Positions 1 to 9,822 of a stretch of 64,000 nt of DNA are shown here, piece after piece. Below the pieces are notes generated by a model, which had not been told where the DNA came from, did not search any database, and saw only the letters and a program-made list of their open reading frames with translations. A program made the position numbers and the translations under genes. Source of the DNA: Brevibacterium yomogidense (GTDB lineage Bacteria > Actinomycetota > Actinomycetes > Actinomycetales > Brevibacteriaceae); assembly GCF_016107685.1 (NCBI RefSeq), contig NZ_JABASY010000002.1, positions 558,001 through 622,000 on the forward strand, read 5' to 3'. Each line of letters opens with the position of its first letter. Positions within the stretch are counted from its first letter, which is position 1.

Positions 1-1779
1 GACCCGGGATCCCGTGTGTACGCAGAGAACGACGACACGTCGCTGTTCATCTGGTGGTTCGCGAACGGGGCGGACGCGGTCGCGTCGCTGTTCGGCTTCG
101 GCTCGGAAGCCTCTGGCTTCCTCTACACCGCTCAGATGAACGCCCCGGACGGGGTCAACGGCGCGTGGAACACGAGCGTGCTGGGCCTCGCAGTGCCGTT
201 GGCGCCGATCACCTGGCTGTGGGGGCCGGTCGTCGCCTACACCGTCGCGATCATGTGCTCTCCGGTGGTGGCGGCTCTGGCCGCCGCTGCGTTCCTCACC
301 CGGTTCACGGATCACCTGCCGGCGTTCGCCGGAGCGGCACTCTACGGCTTCTCCCCGTACCTCATCGCACAGGCGGGCGGTCACCTGAACCTGAGCTTCG
401 CAGTGCTGCCCCCACTCGTGGCGGCCTTCCTCTGGACAGCCGCCACCGGTCCCTCCGGAGGTCCGCTGCGCGCCCGCGTGGCCGCGCTCGCGCCCTGGGG
501 GATCCTGCTGGGCGGCGTGATCGGGTGGCAGTTCTACATGTCGACGGAACTGCTGGCGGGCACATTCCTGGCAGCGGTCGTCGCAGTTGTGGCCGTGGTC
601 GCGGTGCTGCGCCGTCGCCTGGTCCCGCGACTGCTGCCGGCCCTGCTCGCCAGTCTGGGGGCGGTGGTGACCGCTCTGCTGCTGGCCGCCCCCCTGCTCA
701 TGACCATGGCCCGGGCACCGAACGCGCCCTCGGGTGCGATCCGTCCGCACGGTGTGTGGAACAACGACCTCGCTGATCCCGTCGTCCCGACAGCTGTGAC
801 CCCGTTCGGGGGAGTGGCTCGGGAGATCCCGCGAGCGATGCCCATCGATGCGGCTGAGATCGGCGGATACGTGTCCCTCGCGTGGCTCGTCGTGGCGGCC
901 TGGGCAGCGCTGCAGCATCGGTCGAGTGCCCGGCACGGGCTGCTGGTGCGTGTGCTCGTCCTCACCGGGGTGGGTGCGTGGCTGCTCTCGATGGGTTCGC
1001 CGCTGCGCGCGTTCGGCACGGAGATCCCGGTCCCGGGCCCCTTCCGGATCGTCGAACAGGTGCCCGTCCTCATGAACATCCTGCCGATGCGCCTGAGCGT
1101 CCACGTCACACTGGTGCTCAGTGCTCTCACCGCCGTGCTGCTGCATCACGCCGTGAGGAGAATCGACGGGAGTCTGCTCGCCGGCAGGCGGGGGGCCGCA
1201 CAGCGGCCCGTCGCTGGAGGATCCGTGCGGCAGACCGTCGGGCCGATCGTCGCGGTCCTCGCGACCGTCCTCCTCATCGCCCCGGTCGGGGTTCCGCACC
1301 GGGACGTGACGATCCCGCGGTTCTTCACGGGCGATGCTGTGCGATCAGTGCTGCCGGCGGGCGCGGTCGCCAAGGCTCTGCCGACGCCTCGCGCGGTCGC
1401 GGAGGCCGACTACGCTCAGGCGATGGTGTGGCAGGCAGTGTCGGGGATGCACTACCGCGAGACCGGTGGCTACTTCATCGGCGGCACCGACGACCACGAC
1501 GTGATCTACCAGTCGCTCCTGGACCCCCTCGACCAGTTCCTCCGGCAGAAGGAGGGGCAGAGCGTCGAGGAGTTCGATCCCCGCGCCGTCGAGGACGCAG
1601 TGCGCGGGGTCCGGTCGGGTGGCACGGACTTCCTGCTCATCCCGGAGCAGGCGCCGCTGCTGGGGTGGCCGGCGGACAGACTCGCCCGGGCGCTCGCGGA
1701 GACTCCTGGCTGCTCCGCGCAGCTCGTCGAAGACGTCTGGGTCGTGGACCTGCGGGGGATCGACGAGGAGGACGCGTAG
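1..1779 (+). CDS. Large polytopic membrane protein, GT-C-like (5' end outside window)
   Basis: The frame is open from base 1, so the start lies upstream; about 592 codons are present. The first visible residues form an acidic loop (ENDDTSLFIWWFANG), followed by about ten hydrophobic segments and then a soluble C-terminal domain of roughly 190 residues. An acidic first loop, a proline-rich GP-type helix boundary and a C-terminal extracytoplasmic domain are typical of actinobacterial GT-C-fold membrane glycosyltransferase-like proteins that use polyprenyl-phosphate sugars. That role is an inference from architecture; no catalytic residue can be assigned with certainty. The stop overlaps the predicted -10 element of coaE. 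Confidence 0.6.
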   Translation, partial: DPGSRVYAENDDTSLFIWWFANGADAVASLFGFGSEASGFLYTAQMNAPDGVNGAWNTSVLGLAVPLAPITWLWGPVVAYTVAIMCSPVVAALAAAAFLTRFTDHLPAFAGAALYGFSPYLIAQAGGHLNLSFAVLPPLVAAFLWTAATGPSGGPLRARVAALAPWGILLGGVIGWQFYMSTELLAGTFLAAVVAVVAVVAVLRRRLVPRLLPALLASLGAVVTALLLAAPLLMTMARAPNAPSGAIRPHGVWNNDLADPVVPTAVTPFGGVAREIPRAMPIDAAEIGGYVSLAWLVVAAWAALQHRSSARHGLLVRVLVLTGVGAWLLSMGSPLRAFGTEIPVPGPFRIVEQVPVLMNILPMRLSVHVTLVLSALTAVLLHHAVRRIDGSLLAGRRGAAQRPVAGGSVRQTVGPIVAVLATVLLIAPVGVPHRDVTIPRFFTGDAVRSVLPAGAVAKALPTPRAVAEADYAQAMVWQAVSGMHYRETGGYFIGGTDDHDVIYQSLLDPLDQFLRQKEGQSVEEFDPRAVEDAVRGVRSGGTDFLLIPEQAPLLGWPADRLARALAETPGCSAQLVEDVWVVDLRGIDEEDA

Positions 1780-1782
1780 TCT
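1777..1782 (+). promoter_or_regulatory. -10 element (TAGTCT) for coaE
   Basis: TAGTCT lies 7 nt before the ATG at 1790 and shares its first three bases with the stop codon of the upstream gene. The spacing fits a leaderless transcript, although a short GAGG also precedes the ATG. Confidence 0.35.
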
Positions 1783-1789
1783 GAGGACC

Positions 1790-2788
1790 ATGGGATCCTC
1801 GATCGGCACACAGCAGGCGAACGGCCCCCTCGTCCTGGGACTCACGGGCGGCATCGGGGCCGGCAAATCGACGGTCGCTGCACTCTTCCGCAGCCGTGGG
1901 GCGGGCGTGGTCGATGCGGACGCCATCGCGCGGGAGGTCGTCGAACCGGGGGAACCGGCACTCGCCGCACTCGCCGCAGAGTTCGGCGAAGGAGTGCTCA
2001 CGGAGGGAGGCACGCTCGACCGTGCCGCCCTCGCCTCGCTCGCCTTCGCAGATCCGGAGCGCACTGCTGCGCTCAATGCGATCATGCACCCCGCGATCGG
2101 AGACCGAACGACTGTGAGGCTCGCGGAGCTGGGCGACCATGACGTCGTGGTCCACGATGTGCCCCTGCTGGTGGAGAACGGGATGACCGGCCGCTATCAC
2201 CTCAGCGTGCTCGTCGACGTGCCCGCACACATCCGCCTCGCACGGCTCACGACGACGCGCGGGCTTGATCCCGACGACGCGCAGCGCCGGATCCGCGCGC
2301 AGGCCGACGACGACGCACGATACCTCGCCTGCGACGTCCTGCTCGACAACTCGACCTCGCCGGATGAGCTCGAAGCACGCTTCGCGCAGCTGTGGAAGGA
2401 GAGGATCGACCCGTTCCGCCGCAACCGGGCGAACGGCGTCCCCGCATCGGGCGCCTCGGTCGGGCCTGCGGAGATGACGGACCGCGCACAGGAAGCAGCC
2501 GGTGCACGACTGCTCGCGCGCATCGAGCACGCGGCCGCCGAAGCGGGCCTCCACGTCAGCGGAACGTCCTCACCCGGGCCGAGCGGAGTGCAGATCGCGC
2601 TGGCGGAACCGGGTCCCGCCGCTGCCGCAGACGCCCCGGCATCGAGGGCTCCTGACTCGTCAGCACAGCTGTCCCAGGTCCTCGCCGATGTGGGCTTCGC
2701 CCCGGTCCGCGGAGCCCACGGACGCTATGCGAACACCGATCCCGGACGCCCCGCGATCGTGACGATGCGCGACGCCAGGACGTCTTGA
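1790..2788 (+). CDS. coaE: Dephospho-CoA kinase with C-terminal extension
   Basis: Catalyses the last step of coenzyme A synthesis, ATP-dependent phosphorylation of the ribose 3'-OH of dephospho-CoA, in the cytoplasm. The Walker A loop GLTGGIGAGKST is at residues 17-28 and the DAD motif (D42, D44) follows. The kinase part ends near residue 205, about the length of the E. coli enzyme. The remaining ~125 residues are an Ala/Pro-rich linker and a short segment ending in HGRYANTDPGRPA, reminiscent of the GrpB (UPF0157) domain fused to CoaE in mycobacteria but much shorter, so probably degenerate. The frame is open upstream, but the ATG at 1790 is preferred because it lies 10 bp after the previous stop. 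Confidence 0.92.
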   Translation: MGSSIGTQQANGPLVLGLTGGIGAGKSTVAALFRSRGAGVVDADAIAREVVEPGEPALAALAAEFGEGVLTEGGTLDRAALASLAFADPERTAALNAIMHPAIGDRTTVRLAELGDHDVVVHDVPLLVENGMTGRYHLSVLVDVPAHIRLARLTTTRGLDPDDAQRRIRAQADDDARYLACDVLLDNSTSPDELEARFAQLWKERIDPFRRNRANGVPASGASVGPAEMTDRAQEAAGARLLARIEHAAAEAGLHVSGTSSPGPSGVQIALAEPGPAAAADAPASRAPDSSAQLSQVLADVGFAPVRGAHGRYANTDPGRPAIVTMRDARTS

Positions 2789-2791
2789 CGC

Positions 2792-3217
2792 TCAGCGCAG
2801 GGACGCGCTGAGCTCGACCGGCACACCCTTGAGCGCACGGGAGACAGGGCAGTCCTTCTTCGCCTTCTCGGCCACGGTGCGGAAGTCGGATTCGGCCATC
2901 CCGGGGACGACGCCCACGACGTAGAGGTGCACTCCCGTGATGCCGTCCGCGGGGGAGAAGGTGACGTCCGCCCCGGTCGACAGCTCGTCCGGCGGGGATC
3001 CCTGCGAGGTCAGCGCGTTCGACAGTGCCATCGAGAAGCACGCGGAGTGCGCCGCGCCCAGCAGCTCTTCGGGCGTCGTCGAACCGCCGGTGCCCTCTGC
3101 ACGGGCGGCCCACGTGACGCCCAGGGTGCCTGCTCCCGAGCTGTCGAGGGCCACCGTGCCGCTTCCTTCCGGCAGGCTGCCGCGCCAGACCGTGTGTGCT
3201 TTCGAGACCGTTTCCAT
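2792..3217 (-). CDS. OsmC/Ohr-family thiol peroxidase
   Basis: A 141-residue OsmC-type protein that reduces organic hydroperoxides with a reactive cysteine pair. The two conserved cysteines are visible in [10 protein letters not shown] (about residue 60) and [10 protein letters not shown] (about residue 124), and the length fits the OsmC subgroup. The ATG at 3217 is preceded on the minus strand by GGGAGGCGCGA, a good ribosome binding site; the longer open frame upstream has no family-like sequence. Its 3' end lies 3 bp from coaE (convergent) and it is divergent from uvrB. Osmotic or peroxide induction is known for the family and is not shown here. Confidence 0.88.
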   Translation of the reverse strand: METVSKAHTVWRGSLPEGSGTVALDSSGAGTLGVTWAARAEGTGGSTTPEELLGAAHSACFSMALSNALTSQGSPPDELSTGADVTFSPADGITGVHLYVVGVVPGMAESDFRTVAEKAKKDCPVSRALKGVPVELSASLR

Positions 3218-3257
3218 TCGCGCCTCCCGCGGGTGTCGGATCGTCTGTTCCCTGGAG

Positions 3258-3263
3258 AGTCTA
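3258..3263 (-). promoter_or_regulatory. -10 element (TAGACT) for the OsmC-family gene
   Basis: Reading on the minus strand, TAGACT lies about 40 nt before the ATG at 3217, leaving room for a leader with the ribosome binding site. The same hexamer appears before ctaA and secG. Confidence 0.3.
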
Positions 3264-3361
3264 GGGCGGCGACACCGGGGGGAGCGAACACCAGGAGCGC
3301 AGCGGCGACGGCGGCAGACCCTCGCCGCCGATCCTCCTCCCGCCATGTCCGTGCCGCGCGC

Positions 3362-3367
3362 TATCGT
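3362..3367 (+). promoter_or_regulatory. -10 element (TATCGT) for uvrB
   Basis: TATCGT ends 7 nt before the ATG at 3375, consistent with a leaderless uvrB transcript, and supports that start over the in-frame ATG at 3342. No LexA box is present in the 157 bp between osmC and uvrB. Confidence 0.35.
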
Positions 3368-3374
3368 GAACAGC

Positions 3375-5552
3375 ATGAGTGCGCAGCCACAGGACACCCG
3401 GCCACAGGACGCGCCGCAGCGGCCCGTTCCCCGTGTGGGACACCGCCCGGAGATCGTGCGATCCGTCGCGCCGTTCGAAGTCGTCTCCGACTACCAGCCG
3501 TCCGGCGACCAACCCACCGCGATCGCGGACATGGCGGCCCGTCTGGACCGAGGGGAGAAGGACATCGTGCTGCTGGGTGCCACAGGCACCGGGAAGTCCG
3601 CCACCACCGCGTGGCTCATCGAGCAGGTCCAGCGTCCGACCCTCATCATGGCCCATAACAAGACACTGGCGGCCCAGCTCGCGAATGAGTTCCGGCAGCT
3701 GCTGCCGAACAACGCCGTCGAATACTTCGTGTCGTACTACGACTACTACCAGCCTGAGGCGTACGTCCCGCAGACGGACACCTTCATCGAGAAGGACTCG
3801 TCGATCAACGACGAGGTCGAGCGCCTGCGGCATTCGGCGACGAACGCACTCCTCACCCGGCGCGACGTCGTCGTCGTGTCGACGGTCAGCTGCATCTACG
3901 GCCTCGGCACTCCGGAGGAGTACGTGGACCGGATGGTGTCGCTGAGCGTCGGCGACGAACTCGACCGCGATGCGCTCCTCAAGCGCTTCGTGTCGATGCA
4001 GTACACGCGCAACGACGTCGCATTCACCCGCGGCACGTTCCGCGTGCGCGGTGACACGGTGGAGATCATCCCGCAGTACGAAGAGCTCGCCCTGCGGATC
4101 GAGTTCTTCGGCGATGAGATCGAAGCGCTCTACACGCTGCACCCGCTCACCGGTGAGATCGTGCGACAGGAGGAGGTCGTCCACATCTTCCCCGCCAGCC
4201 ACTACGTCGCCGGCGAAGAGCGCATGGGCCGTGCGATCGAGGACATCGAGCAGGAGCTGCAGGTGCGCCTGCAGGAACTGGAGGGGCAGAACAAGCTGCT
4301 CGAGGCGCAGCGGCTCAAGATGCGCACGACCTACGACCTCGAGATGATGCGGTCGATGGGGTTCACCTCCGGCATCGAGAACTATTCGCGCCACATCGAC
4401 GGACGCGCCAGCGGCACGGCGCCCAACTGCCTCCTGGACTACTTCCCGGAGGACTTCCTCCTCGTCATCGACGAATCGCACGCCACCGTCCCCCAGATCG
4501 GCGGCATGTACGAAGGGGACATGTCGCGCAAGCGCACTCTCGTCGACCACGGGTTCCGACTGCCGAGCGCTCTTGACAACCGCCCCCTGAAGTTCGCGGA
4601 GTTCCTCGAGCGGATCGGGCAGGCCGTCTACCTGTCCGCGACGCCGGGCACCTTCGAGCTGGAGCGGGCGCACGGGTACGTGGAGCAGATCATCCGGCCC
4701 ACCGGCCTCGTCGACCCGAAGATCGAGGTGAAGCCCACCCGTGGGCAGATCGACGACCTCCTCGAGCAGATCCGTGTCCGCGTCGAACGGAACGAACGGG
4801 TCCTCGTCACCACACTCACGAAGAAGATGGCGGAGGATCTCACGGACTACCTGCTGGAGCACGACGTCCGGGTCGAGTACCTCCACTCCGACGTCGACAC
4901 GCTGCGCCGGGTCGAACTGCTGAGCGAGCTGCGTGCGGGCGATTTCGACGTGCTGGTCGGCATCAACCTGCTCCGCGAGGGTCTCGATCTGCCCGAGGTG
5001 TCGCTCGTCGCGATCCTCGACGCGGACAAGGAGGGCTTCCTGCGGTCGGCCACGTCGCTCATCCAGACGATCGGCCGCGCGGCGCGCAACCTGCACGGCG
5101 AAGTCCACATGTACGCGGACACGGTCACACGGTCGATGCGGGAGGCGATCGACGAGACGGACCGCCGGCGGGCGGTCCAGATCAAGCACAACGAGGACCA
5201 CGGGATCGATCCGCAGCCGCTGGTGAAGAAGCTGTCGGACATCACGGAACGGCTGCGCAGGGAGGACGAGGACACGCGTGAGATCCTCGCGGAATTCGAC
5301 TACGGGAAGGGGAAGCGCGGCTTCAACGCGACGATCACCGACGCGCAGCGTGAGGCGTTCGAGAAGGGGCGCGGACCTCAGGCGCCCCTCGCCCCGCCGG
5401 CGGAGGACCTCGTGGAGCTCATCGCGTCGCTCACCGACCAGATGCACGCGGCGGCCGCGGATCTCCAGTTCGAGCTCGCCGCGCGTCTCCGGGACGAACT
5501 GGGCGACCTCAAGCGGGAGCTGAGGCAGATGAAGGAGGCGGGCCATGTCTGA
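3375..5552 (+). CDS. uvrB: Excinuclease ABC subunit B
   Basis: DNA-damage-recognition helicase of nucleotide excision repair; it is loaded by UvrA2, verifies the lesion and recruits UvrC. Length is 725 residues, typical with a short disordered N-terminus. Walker A GATGTGKS is at 68-75, the strand-separating beta-hairpin with its tyrosine-rich [10 protein letters not shown] at 121-130, the DESH box near residue 365, and the C-terminal UVR motif that binds UvrC within the last ~50 residues. The start follows a TATCGT -10 at a leaderless distance. uvrA and uvrC lie 4-7 kb downstream, so all three subunits are in this window. Confidence 0.97.
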   Translation: MSAQPQDTRPQDAPQRPVPRVGHRPEIVRSVAPFEVVSDYQPSGDQPTAIADMAARLDRGEKDIVLLGATGTGKSATTAWLIEQVQRPTLIMAHNKTLAAQLANEFRQLLPNNAVEYFVSYYDYYQPEAYVPQTDTFIEKDSSINDEVERLRHSATNALLTRRDVVVVSTVSCIYGLGTPEEYVDRMVSLSVGDELDRDALLKRFVSMQYTRNDVAFTRGTFRVRGDTVEIIPQYEELALRIEFFGDEIEALYTLHPLTGEIVRQEEVVHIFPASHYVAGEERMGRAIEDIEQELQVRLQELEGQNKLLEAQRLKMRTTYDLEMMRSMGFTSGIENYSRHIDGRASGTAPNCLLDYFPEDFLLVIDESHATVPQIGGMYEGDMSRKRTLVDHGFRLPSALDNRPLKFAEFLERIGQAVYLSATPGTFELERAHGYVEQIIRPTGLVDPKIEVKPTRGQIDDLLEQIRVRVERNERVLVTTLTKKMAEDLTDYLLEHDVRVEYLHSDVDTLRRVELLSELRAGDFDVLVGINLLREGLDLPEVSLVAILDADKEGFLRSATSLIQTIGRAARNLHGEVHMYADTVTRSMREAIDETDRRRAVQIKHNEDHGIDPQPLVKKLSDITERLRREDEDTREILAEFDYGKGKRGFNATITDAQREAFEKGRGPQAPLAPPAEDLVELIASLTDQMHAAAADLQFELAARLRDELGDLKRELRQMKEAGHV

Positions 5553-5573
5553 GCCGTGTACGATTGGGCGTCG

Positions 5574-5680
5574 TTGAAGGGGAGTATCCCGCACTCGTCC
5601 ACGTTCGTCATCACGATCGCCGCCTGTCGGCCGATCCGGACGTGGAGCGGCCGCCGGCCGTGGGAGAGACTTTCGACCGC
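5574..5680 (+). promoter_or_regulatory. Probable yybP-ykoY (manganese) riboswitch
   Basis: The 158-nt leader between uvrB and the TerC gene carries both conserved ends of the yybP-ykoY aptamer. The first is GAAGGGGAGTATCCCGC (5575-5591), with the GGGGAGTA signature; the second is GGGAGAGACTTTCGACC (5662-5678), corresponding to the GAGAC-CTTTC side of the Mn2+-binding loop. GC-rich pairing segments lie between. This RNA is known to sense Mn2+ and to control TerC/Alx-type exporters, which is exactly the gene downstream. The boundaries are approximate and no covariance model was run. Confidence 0.75.
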
Positions 5681-5710
5681 GTGACGCGTCCACTCCTCTG
5701 AAAGGCACCC

Positions 5711-6703
5711 ATGCAAGAGTTCTTCCAGGACCCCTACCACGTGTTCGAGGTCGTCTCGAGCGTCGTGCTCGTGCTCATCCTCGTCGCGGATCTCCTGCTG
5801 GTCGTGAAGCGACCGCACACGCCCTCCATGAAGGAGGCTTCGCTGTGGGTCGCGTTCTACGTCACCCTGGCCCTGGTCTTCGCGGGCGTGCTCTTCGCCA
5901 TGGGGGATTCGACGCGCGGCGGGGAGTTCCTCGCCGGCTGGCTGACGGAGTACAGCCTCAGCATCGACAACCTGTTCGTCTTCGTCATCATCATGTCCGG
6001 CTTCGCGGTGCCCAAGCGGTACCAGCAGCAGGTCCTCATGGTGGGCATCATCCTCGCACTGATCTTCCGCGGCATCTTCATCCTGGCGGGCGCCGCGATC
6101 ATCGACCGCTTCATCGAGGTCTTCTTCCTGTTCGGCGTCTTCCTCCTGTGGACGGCCTGGCGCCAGGCGTTCAGCGGCGAGGACGACGAGGACGCAGAGA
6201 ACGGGTTCATCCGCTTCCTCCGCAAGCGCGTGAACATCACGGACGAGTACCACGAGAACAAGCTGCGCGTGAACATCGACGGGACGAAGTACTGGACCCC
6301 GATGCTCATCGTGTTCATCGCGATCGGCACGACGGACATCATGTTCGCGCTCGATTCGATCCCCGCGATCTTCGGCATCACCCAGGACACGTTCCTGGTG
6401 TTCACGTCCAACGTGTTCGCGCTCATGGGGCTGCGTCAGCTGTACTTCCTGCTGGGCGGTCTGCTCGACAAGCTGCCGTACCTCCACTACGGGATCGCGG
6501 CGATCCTCGCGTTCATCGGTGTGAAGCTGTTCCTCCACGCGCTGCACGAGACGGACTGGCTGCCGGAGTCCTTCACCTCGCAGGTGCCCGTCATCAACAC
6601 GTGGACCTCCCTGGGCTTCATCGTGTTCGCCATGCTCGTCGCGACCGTCGCGAGCCTCATCGGGATGCGTCGCGAGCAGGAGGCCCCGCTGCGCCGGGAC
6701 TGA
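5711..6703 (+). CDS. TerC/Alx-family membrane protein, probable Mn2+ exporter
   Basis: An integral membrane protein of 330 residues with 7-9 hydrophobic helices. The family hallmarks are two acidic intramembrane motifs, YSLSIDNLFVF (81-91) and FALDSIPAIF (about 213-222), plus a conserved charged loop between them. TerC/Alx/MeeF proteins export manganese or load it onto secreted enzymes. The preceding yybP-ykoY-like leader supports a Mn2+ role rather than tellurium resistance, for which the family was named. The ribosome binding site AAAGG sits 6 nt before the ATG. A strong hairpin terminator follows. Confidence 0.88.
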   Translation: MQEFFQDPYHVFEVVSSVVLVLILVADLLLVVKRPHTPSMKEASLWVAFYVTLALVFAGVLFAMGDSTRGGEFLAGWLTEYSLSIDNLFVFVIIMSGFAVPKRYQQQVLMVGIILALIFRGIFILAGAAIIDRFIEVFFLFGVFLLWTAWRQAFSGEDDEDAENGFIRFLRKRVNITDEYHENKLRVNIDGTKYWTPMLIVFIAIGTTDIMFALDSIPAIFGITQDTFLVFTSNVFALMGLRQLYFLLGGLLDKLPYLHYGIAAILAFIGVKLFLHALHETDWLPESFTSQVPVINTWTSLGFIVFAMLVATVASLIGMRREQEAPLRRD

Positions 6704-6777
6704 CCCGTCCTGCCGGGCACGGGCCCCTCATCGGGCACGACCTCCCGTCGGGCCCGTCTCCGTCCGGATCGGACGAC

Positions 6778-6825
6778 GACGCCGAGGAGCCGGTCGTCTC
6801 TCGGGGTGACCGGCTCCTCGGCGTC
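6778..6825. terminator. Bidirectional hairpin terminator
   Basis: A perfect 18-bp stem (6778-6795 with 6808-6825, containing GCCGAGGAGCCGGTC) closes a 12-nt loop. It lies between the convergent TerC and YciI-like genes and could stop transcription from both sides. No long T tract follows, as is common in high-GC actinobacteria. Confidence 0.8.
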
Positions 6826-6888
6826 TGTGTCCGCTCAGGCCGTGAGGCCGACGAGGATCGTGCGCCCGGTTCTGGACGCGAGTCCGGT

Positions 6889-7176
6889 TCAGGCCTCGAA
6901 CGGGCCGAACACGGGGGTCCACGACCGGATGACGGTCTCCGCGATGACACCGGCGTCGTGGTAGGGGTCCTGCGTGAGGAGCTCCGCGATCGACTCCGTG
7001 GAATCACCGCGGAGGATGAGGAGACCGCCCGGGGTGAGCTCGTCCTCGAGCGGACCGGATGCCAGCAGCGTGCCGGCGTCGTGCTGCGACGCCTGCCACT
7101 CCCGGTGTGCGGGACGGACGCTCATCCGCGTGTCCGTGTCGGGTCCGTAGGTGTAGGTGACGGCGAAGACTGCCAT
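6889..7176 (-). CDS. YciI-like small protein
   Basis: A 95-residue protein with the YciI/YCII alpha-beta layout: an N-terminal strand MAVFAVTYTYG, a conserved RPAHREWQ segment with the family histidine, LLASGPLED, then GGLLILRGDS and a C-terminal DPYHDAGV...SWTPVFG block. YCII proteins are ferredoxin-like-fold, dehydrochlorinase-related proteins whose substrate is usually unknown. The ATG at 7176 has AGGAG 5-9 nt upstream on the minus strand; the longer frame upstream lacks family sequence. It is transcribed alone, divergent from the helicase gene. Confidence 0.75.
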   Translation of the reverse strand: MAVFAVTYTYGPDTDTRMSVRPAHREWQASQHDAGTLLASGPLEDELTPGGLLILRGDSTESIAELLTQDPYHDAGVIAETVIRSWTPVFGPFEA

Positions 7177-7279
7177 GGCTCTCCTGTGTGTCGGTTTCGG
7201 GTGAGTGCGATACTCGAGGCGGTGCGTGCTGCGCACCGTGATCCGAGACTAACCCCGACCCAGCATCAGGAGCGCCCCC

Positions 7280-9790
7280 GTGTCCCGACTTCCGCAGATC
7301 CCCGACGACTTCGCGGATGCCGACACCGTCTGGGAGAGCTTCGACTCCCACGTGCGGGACCAGGGCCTCTCCCTGTACCCGGCCCAGGAGGAGGCCATCC
7401 TCTCCGTGCTCGCGGGCGACAACACGATCGTCGCGACGCCCACCGGGTCGGGGAAGTCGATGGTGGCGCTCGCAGCGCTGTACTACGCGGTGTCGACCGG
7501 TCGGACCGCGTACTACACTGCGCCTCTCAAGGCGCTCGTGAGCGAGAAGTTCTTCTCCCTCGTCGAAGCCCTGGGGCGCGAGAACGTCGGCATGGTGACC
7601 GGCGACAGCGCCGTCAACGCGGATGCGCCCGTCATCTGCGCGACGGCGGAGATCCTCGCGAACCACGCGCTGCGCGAAGGGGCGGAGCTGGACGTCGCCC
7701 TGGTCGTCATGGACGAGTTCCACTACTTCGGAGACCCCCAGCGCGGGTGGGCGTGGCAGGTCCCGCTGCTGGAGATGCCGCAGGCGCAGTTCGTGCTCAT
7801 GTCCGCGACACTGGGGGACACGACGGACATCGAGCGACGGCTGACCGACCTCACGGGACGCGACACGGCTCTGGTCGGGTCGGTGGAGCGGCCGGTGCCC
7901 CTCGAGTTCGAGTACTCGCAGTCACCCCTGCTGGAGAAGCTCGCCCAACTGGTGGCGGAGGACCGTGCACCGGTGTACGTCGTGTCGTTCGTCCAGGCAC
8001 GGACGGTGGAGCTCGCACAGTCGATCCTCGCCGCCAACCTCACGACTCGCGCACAGCGGGACAGGATCGCCGAGGAGGTCAAGGGGTTCCGCTTCGGCAA
8101 GGGCTTCGGCGTCACGCTCCGGAGGCTCGTCCTCGGCGGGGTCGGGGTGCATCACGCGGGGATGCTCCCGCGCTACCGCCGCCTCGTCGAGCACCTCGCC
8201 CTCACGGGCCTGCTCAGCGTTGTCTGCGGTACGGACACCCTGGGTGTCGGCATCAACGTGCCCATCCGCACCGTCCTCTTCACGTCGCTCACGAAGTTCG
8301 ACGGTCGACGCGTGCGGCAGCTGCAGGTGCGGGAGTTCCAGCAGATCGCCGGGCGCGCGGGCCGCGCCGGCTTCGACGCGGTGGGCTATGTCGTCGCGCA
8401 GGCGCCGGAGCACGAGATCGAGAACGCCGTCGCGCTGGCCAAAGCCGGCGACGACCCGAAGAAGAAGCGCCGAGTGAAGCGCAAGAAGGCGCCGGAAGGG
8501 CACGTCGGATGGTCGGAGCAGACGTTCCGGAACCTCGAGAACGGGACTCCCGAGCAGCTGCGCTCCCACATGCGGATCACCCATTCGACGATCGTCAACC
8601 TGCTGGCCCGGCCCCGAGCGGGGATGCACACGATCCGCGACTTCCTCGAGCGGACGCACGAGCCGCGGGAACGGGTCCTCGACCTCATGCTCCGGGCACT
8701 GCGCATCGGCCGCAGCCTGCTGGCCGGCGGTGTCATCGAGCGGGTCGACGGCGCGGACGGCGGAGTCGAATACGTCCTGAGCGAGGACCTGGGCCCCGAC
8801 TTCGCGCTCAACCAGCCGCTGAGCCCGTTCGCGCTGGCGGCCCTCGACCTGTTCGACGGGGAGTCGGAGACGTGGGCGATGGACGCCCTGAGCGTCATCG
8901 AGGCGACGACGCAGATCCAGTACCACATCATCCGCGGACAGCTCGACCGGATCAAGGGCGACGAGCTGGCCGCGCTCAAGGCCGACGGGGTCGAGTACAC
9001 GGAGCGCATGGCCGTCCTCGACGAACTCGACGTGCCCCGCCCCAATGCGGAGGTGCTGGAGGCAGCGTTCGACGCCTATGCCGAGTCGGCACCGTGGGTC
9101 CGCGAGATCGGCATCGAACCGAAGTCGATCGTCGCGGACATGATCGAGCAGTCGATGAACTTCTCCCAGTTCGTCGCCTACTACGGGATCGCCCGGGTCG
9201 AGGGCGGGCTGCTGCGCTACCTCCTCGACGTCTGGCGCGCCCTCGTCCAGACGGTGCCCGTCGACCGTCGGGGGGAGGAGCTCGATGGGATCATCGGATG
9301 GCTGGGCGACCTCGTCGTCCGGGTCGATTCGAGCCTCGTCGAGGAGTGGGCGAAGCTCGCGGATCCCGGAGAGGCGCTCCCGGAGGTCGCGCTCCACGCG
9401 CTCGAGCAGACGTTCTCGTCCGATCGCCGCCGCTTCACCGCGGCGGTGCGCAATGCGCTGTTCCATCGCGTACTGCTGGCAGAGCGGGCCGCATATCGTG
9501 AGCTCGGCGCGCTGGACGCAGAATCCGGGTGGGGTGCCCGGGAGTGGGAGGACGCGATCGAGTCGTTCTACGACGAGTACGGCGACCTCGGCATCGATGC
9601 CGACGCACGGTCGGCTGCGATGATCGACATCACGGAGTCTGCGGAGACGTGGTCGGTGCGTCAGATCCTCGCGGATCCGCAGGGTGACCACGACTGGGCG
9701 ATCCGCGCGACCGTCGACCTGCCCGCGAGCGACGAGTCGGGAGAGGTCGTCCTCACGATCGACGGGGTGGGACCGCTCACAGACCTGTGA
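7280..9790 (+). CDS. DEAD/DEAH-box helicase with DUF3516 C-terminus
   Basis: An 836-residue superfamily 2 helicase of the actinobacterial type. Walker A PTGSGKS is at 54-60, DEFH (motif II) near 144, MSAT (motif III) near 174 and [10 protein letters not shown] (motif VI) near 355. A Lys/Arg-rich patch ([13 protein letters not shown]) follows the helicase core at about 393-405, and the C-terminal ~400 residues form the DUF3516 region. Its substrate is not established; it resembles Ski2/Mtr4-type RNA helicases in core sequence, so an RNA role is possible. The GTG start has AGGAG 6 nt upstream. uvrA begins 32 bp downstream with its own -10. Confidence 0.88.
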   Translation: MSRLPQIPDDFADADTVWESFDSHVRDQGLSLYPAQEEAILSVLAGDNTIVATPTGSGKSMVALAALYYAVSTGRTAYYTAPLKALVSEKFFSLVEALGRENVGMVTGDSAVNADAPVICATAEILANHALREGAELDVALVVMDEFHYFGDPQRGWAWQVPLLEMPQAQFVLMSATLGDTTDIERRLTDLTGRDTALVGSVERPVPLEFEYSQSPLLEKLAQLVAEDRAPVYVVSFVQARTVELAQSILAANLTTRAQRDRIAEEVKGFRFGKGFGVTLRRLVLGGVGVHHAGMLPRYRRLVEHLALTGLLSVVCGTDTLGVGINVPIRTVLFTSLTKFDGRRVRQLQVREFQQIAGRAGRAGFDAVGYVVAQAPEHEIENAVALAKAGDDPKKKRRVKRKKAPEGHVGWSEQTFRNLENGTPEQLRSHMRITHSTIVNLLARPRAGMHTIRDFLERTHEPRERVLDLMLRALRIGRSLLAGGVIERVDGADGGVEYVLSEDLGPDFALNQPLSPFALAALDLFDGESETWAMDALSVIEATTQIQYHIIRGQLDRIKGDELAALKADGVEYTERMAVLDELDVPRPNAEVLEAAFDAYAESAPWVREIGIEPKSIVADMIEQSMNFSQFVAYYGIARVEGGLLRYLLDVWRALVQTVPVDRRGEELDGIIGWLGDLVVRVDSSLVEEWAKLADPGEALPEVALHALEQTFSSDRRRFTAAVRNALFHRVLLAERAAYRELGALDAESGWGAREWEDAIESFYDEYGDLGIDADARSAAMIDITESAETWSVRQILADPQGDHDWAIRATVDLPASDESGEVVLTIDGVGPLTDL

Positions 9791-9809
9791 GCGTGTCCGT
9801 GCCGGTGGA

Positions 9810-9815
9810 TAGAGT
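9810..9815 (+). promoter_or_regulatory. -10 element (TAGAGT) for uvrA
   Basis: GATAGAGT ends 7 nt before the GTG at 9823, the leaderless spacing seen elsewhere in the window. It argues for 9823 rather than the in-frame GTG at 9787 that overlaps the helicase stop. Confidence 0.4.
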
Positions 9816-9822
9816 GGGGGAC

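Noticed and set aside
3218..3374. LexA box for uvrB (and 9791-9822 for uvrA)
   Set aside because: GCGAACACC and similar fragments exist but no TCGAAC-N4-GTTCGA arrangement is present.
3261..5708. 815-codon minus-strand frame opposite uvrB
   Set aside because: It mirrors uvrB codon for codon, is rich in Arg, Val, Asp and Leu as expected for antisense of a GC-rich gene, and has no recognisable domain.
5845..9501. 1218-codon plus-strand frame crossing the TerC gene, the terminator and the helicase gene
   Set aside because: It runs through two well-identified genes in another frame and through a terminator; composition is Arg/Pro/His-rich shadow sequence.
9787..9822. Earlier uvrA start at GTG 9787
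   Set aside because: It overlaps the helicase stop and has no upstream signal, while 9823 sits at the leaderless distance from TAGAGT; it cannot be fully excluded.
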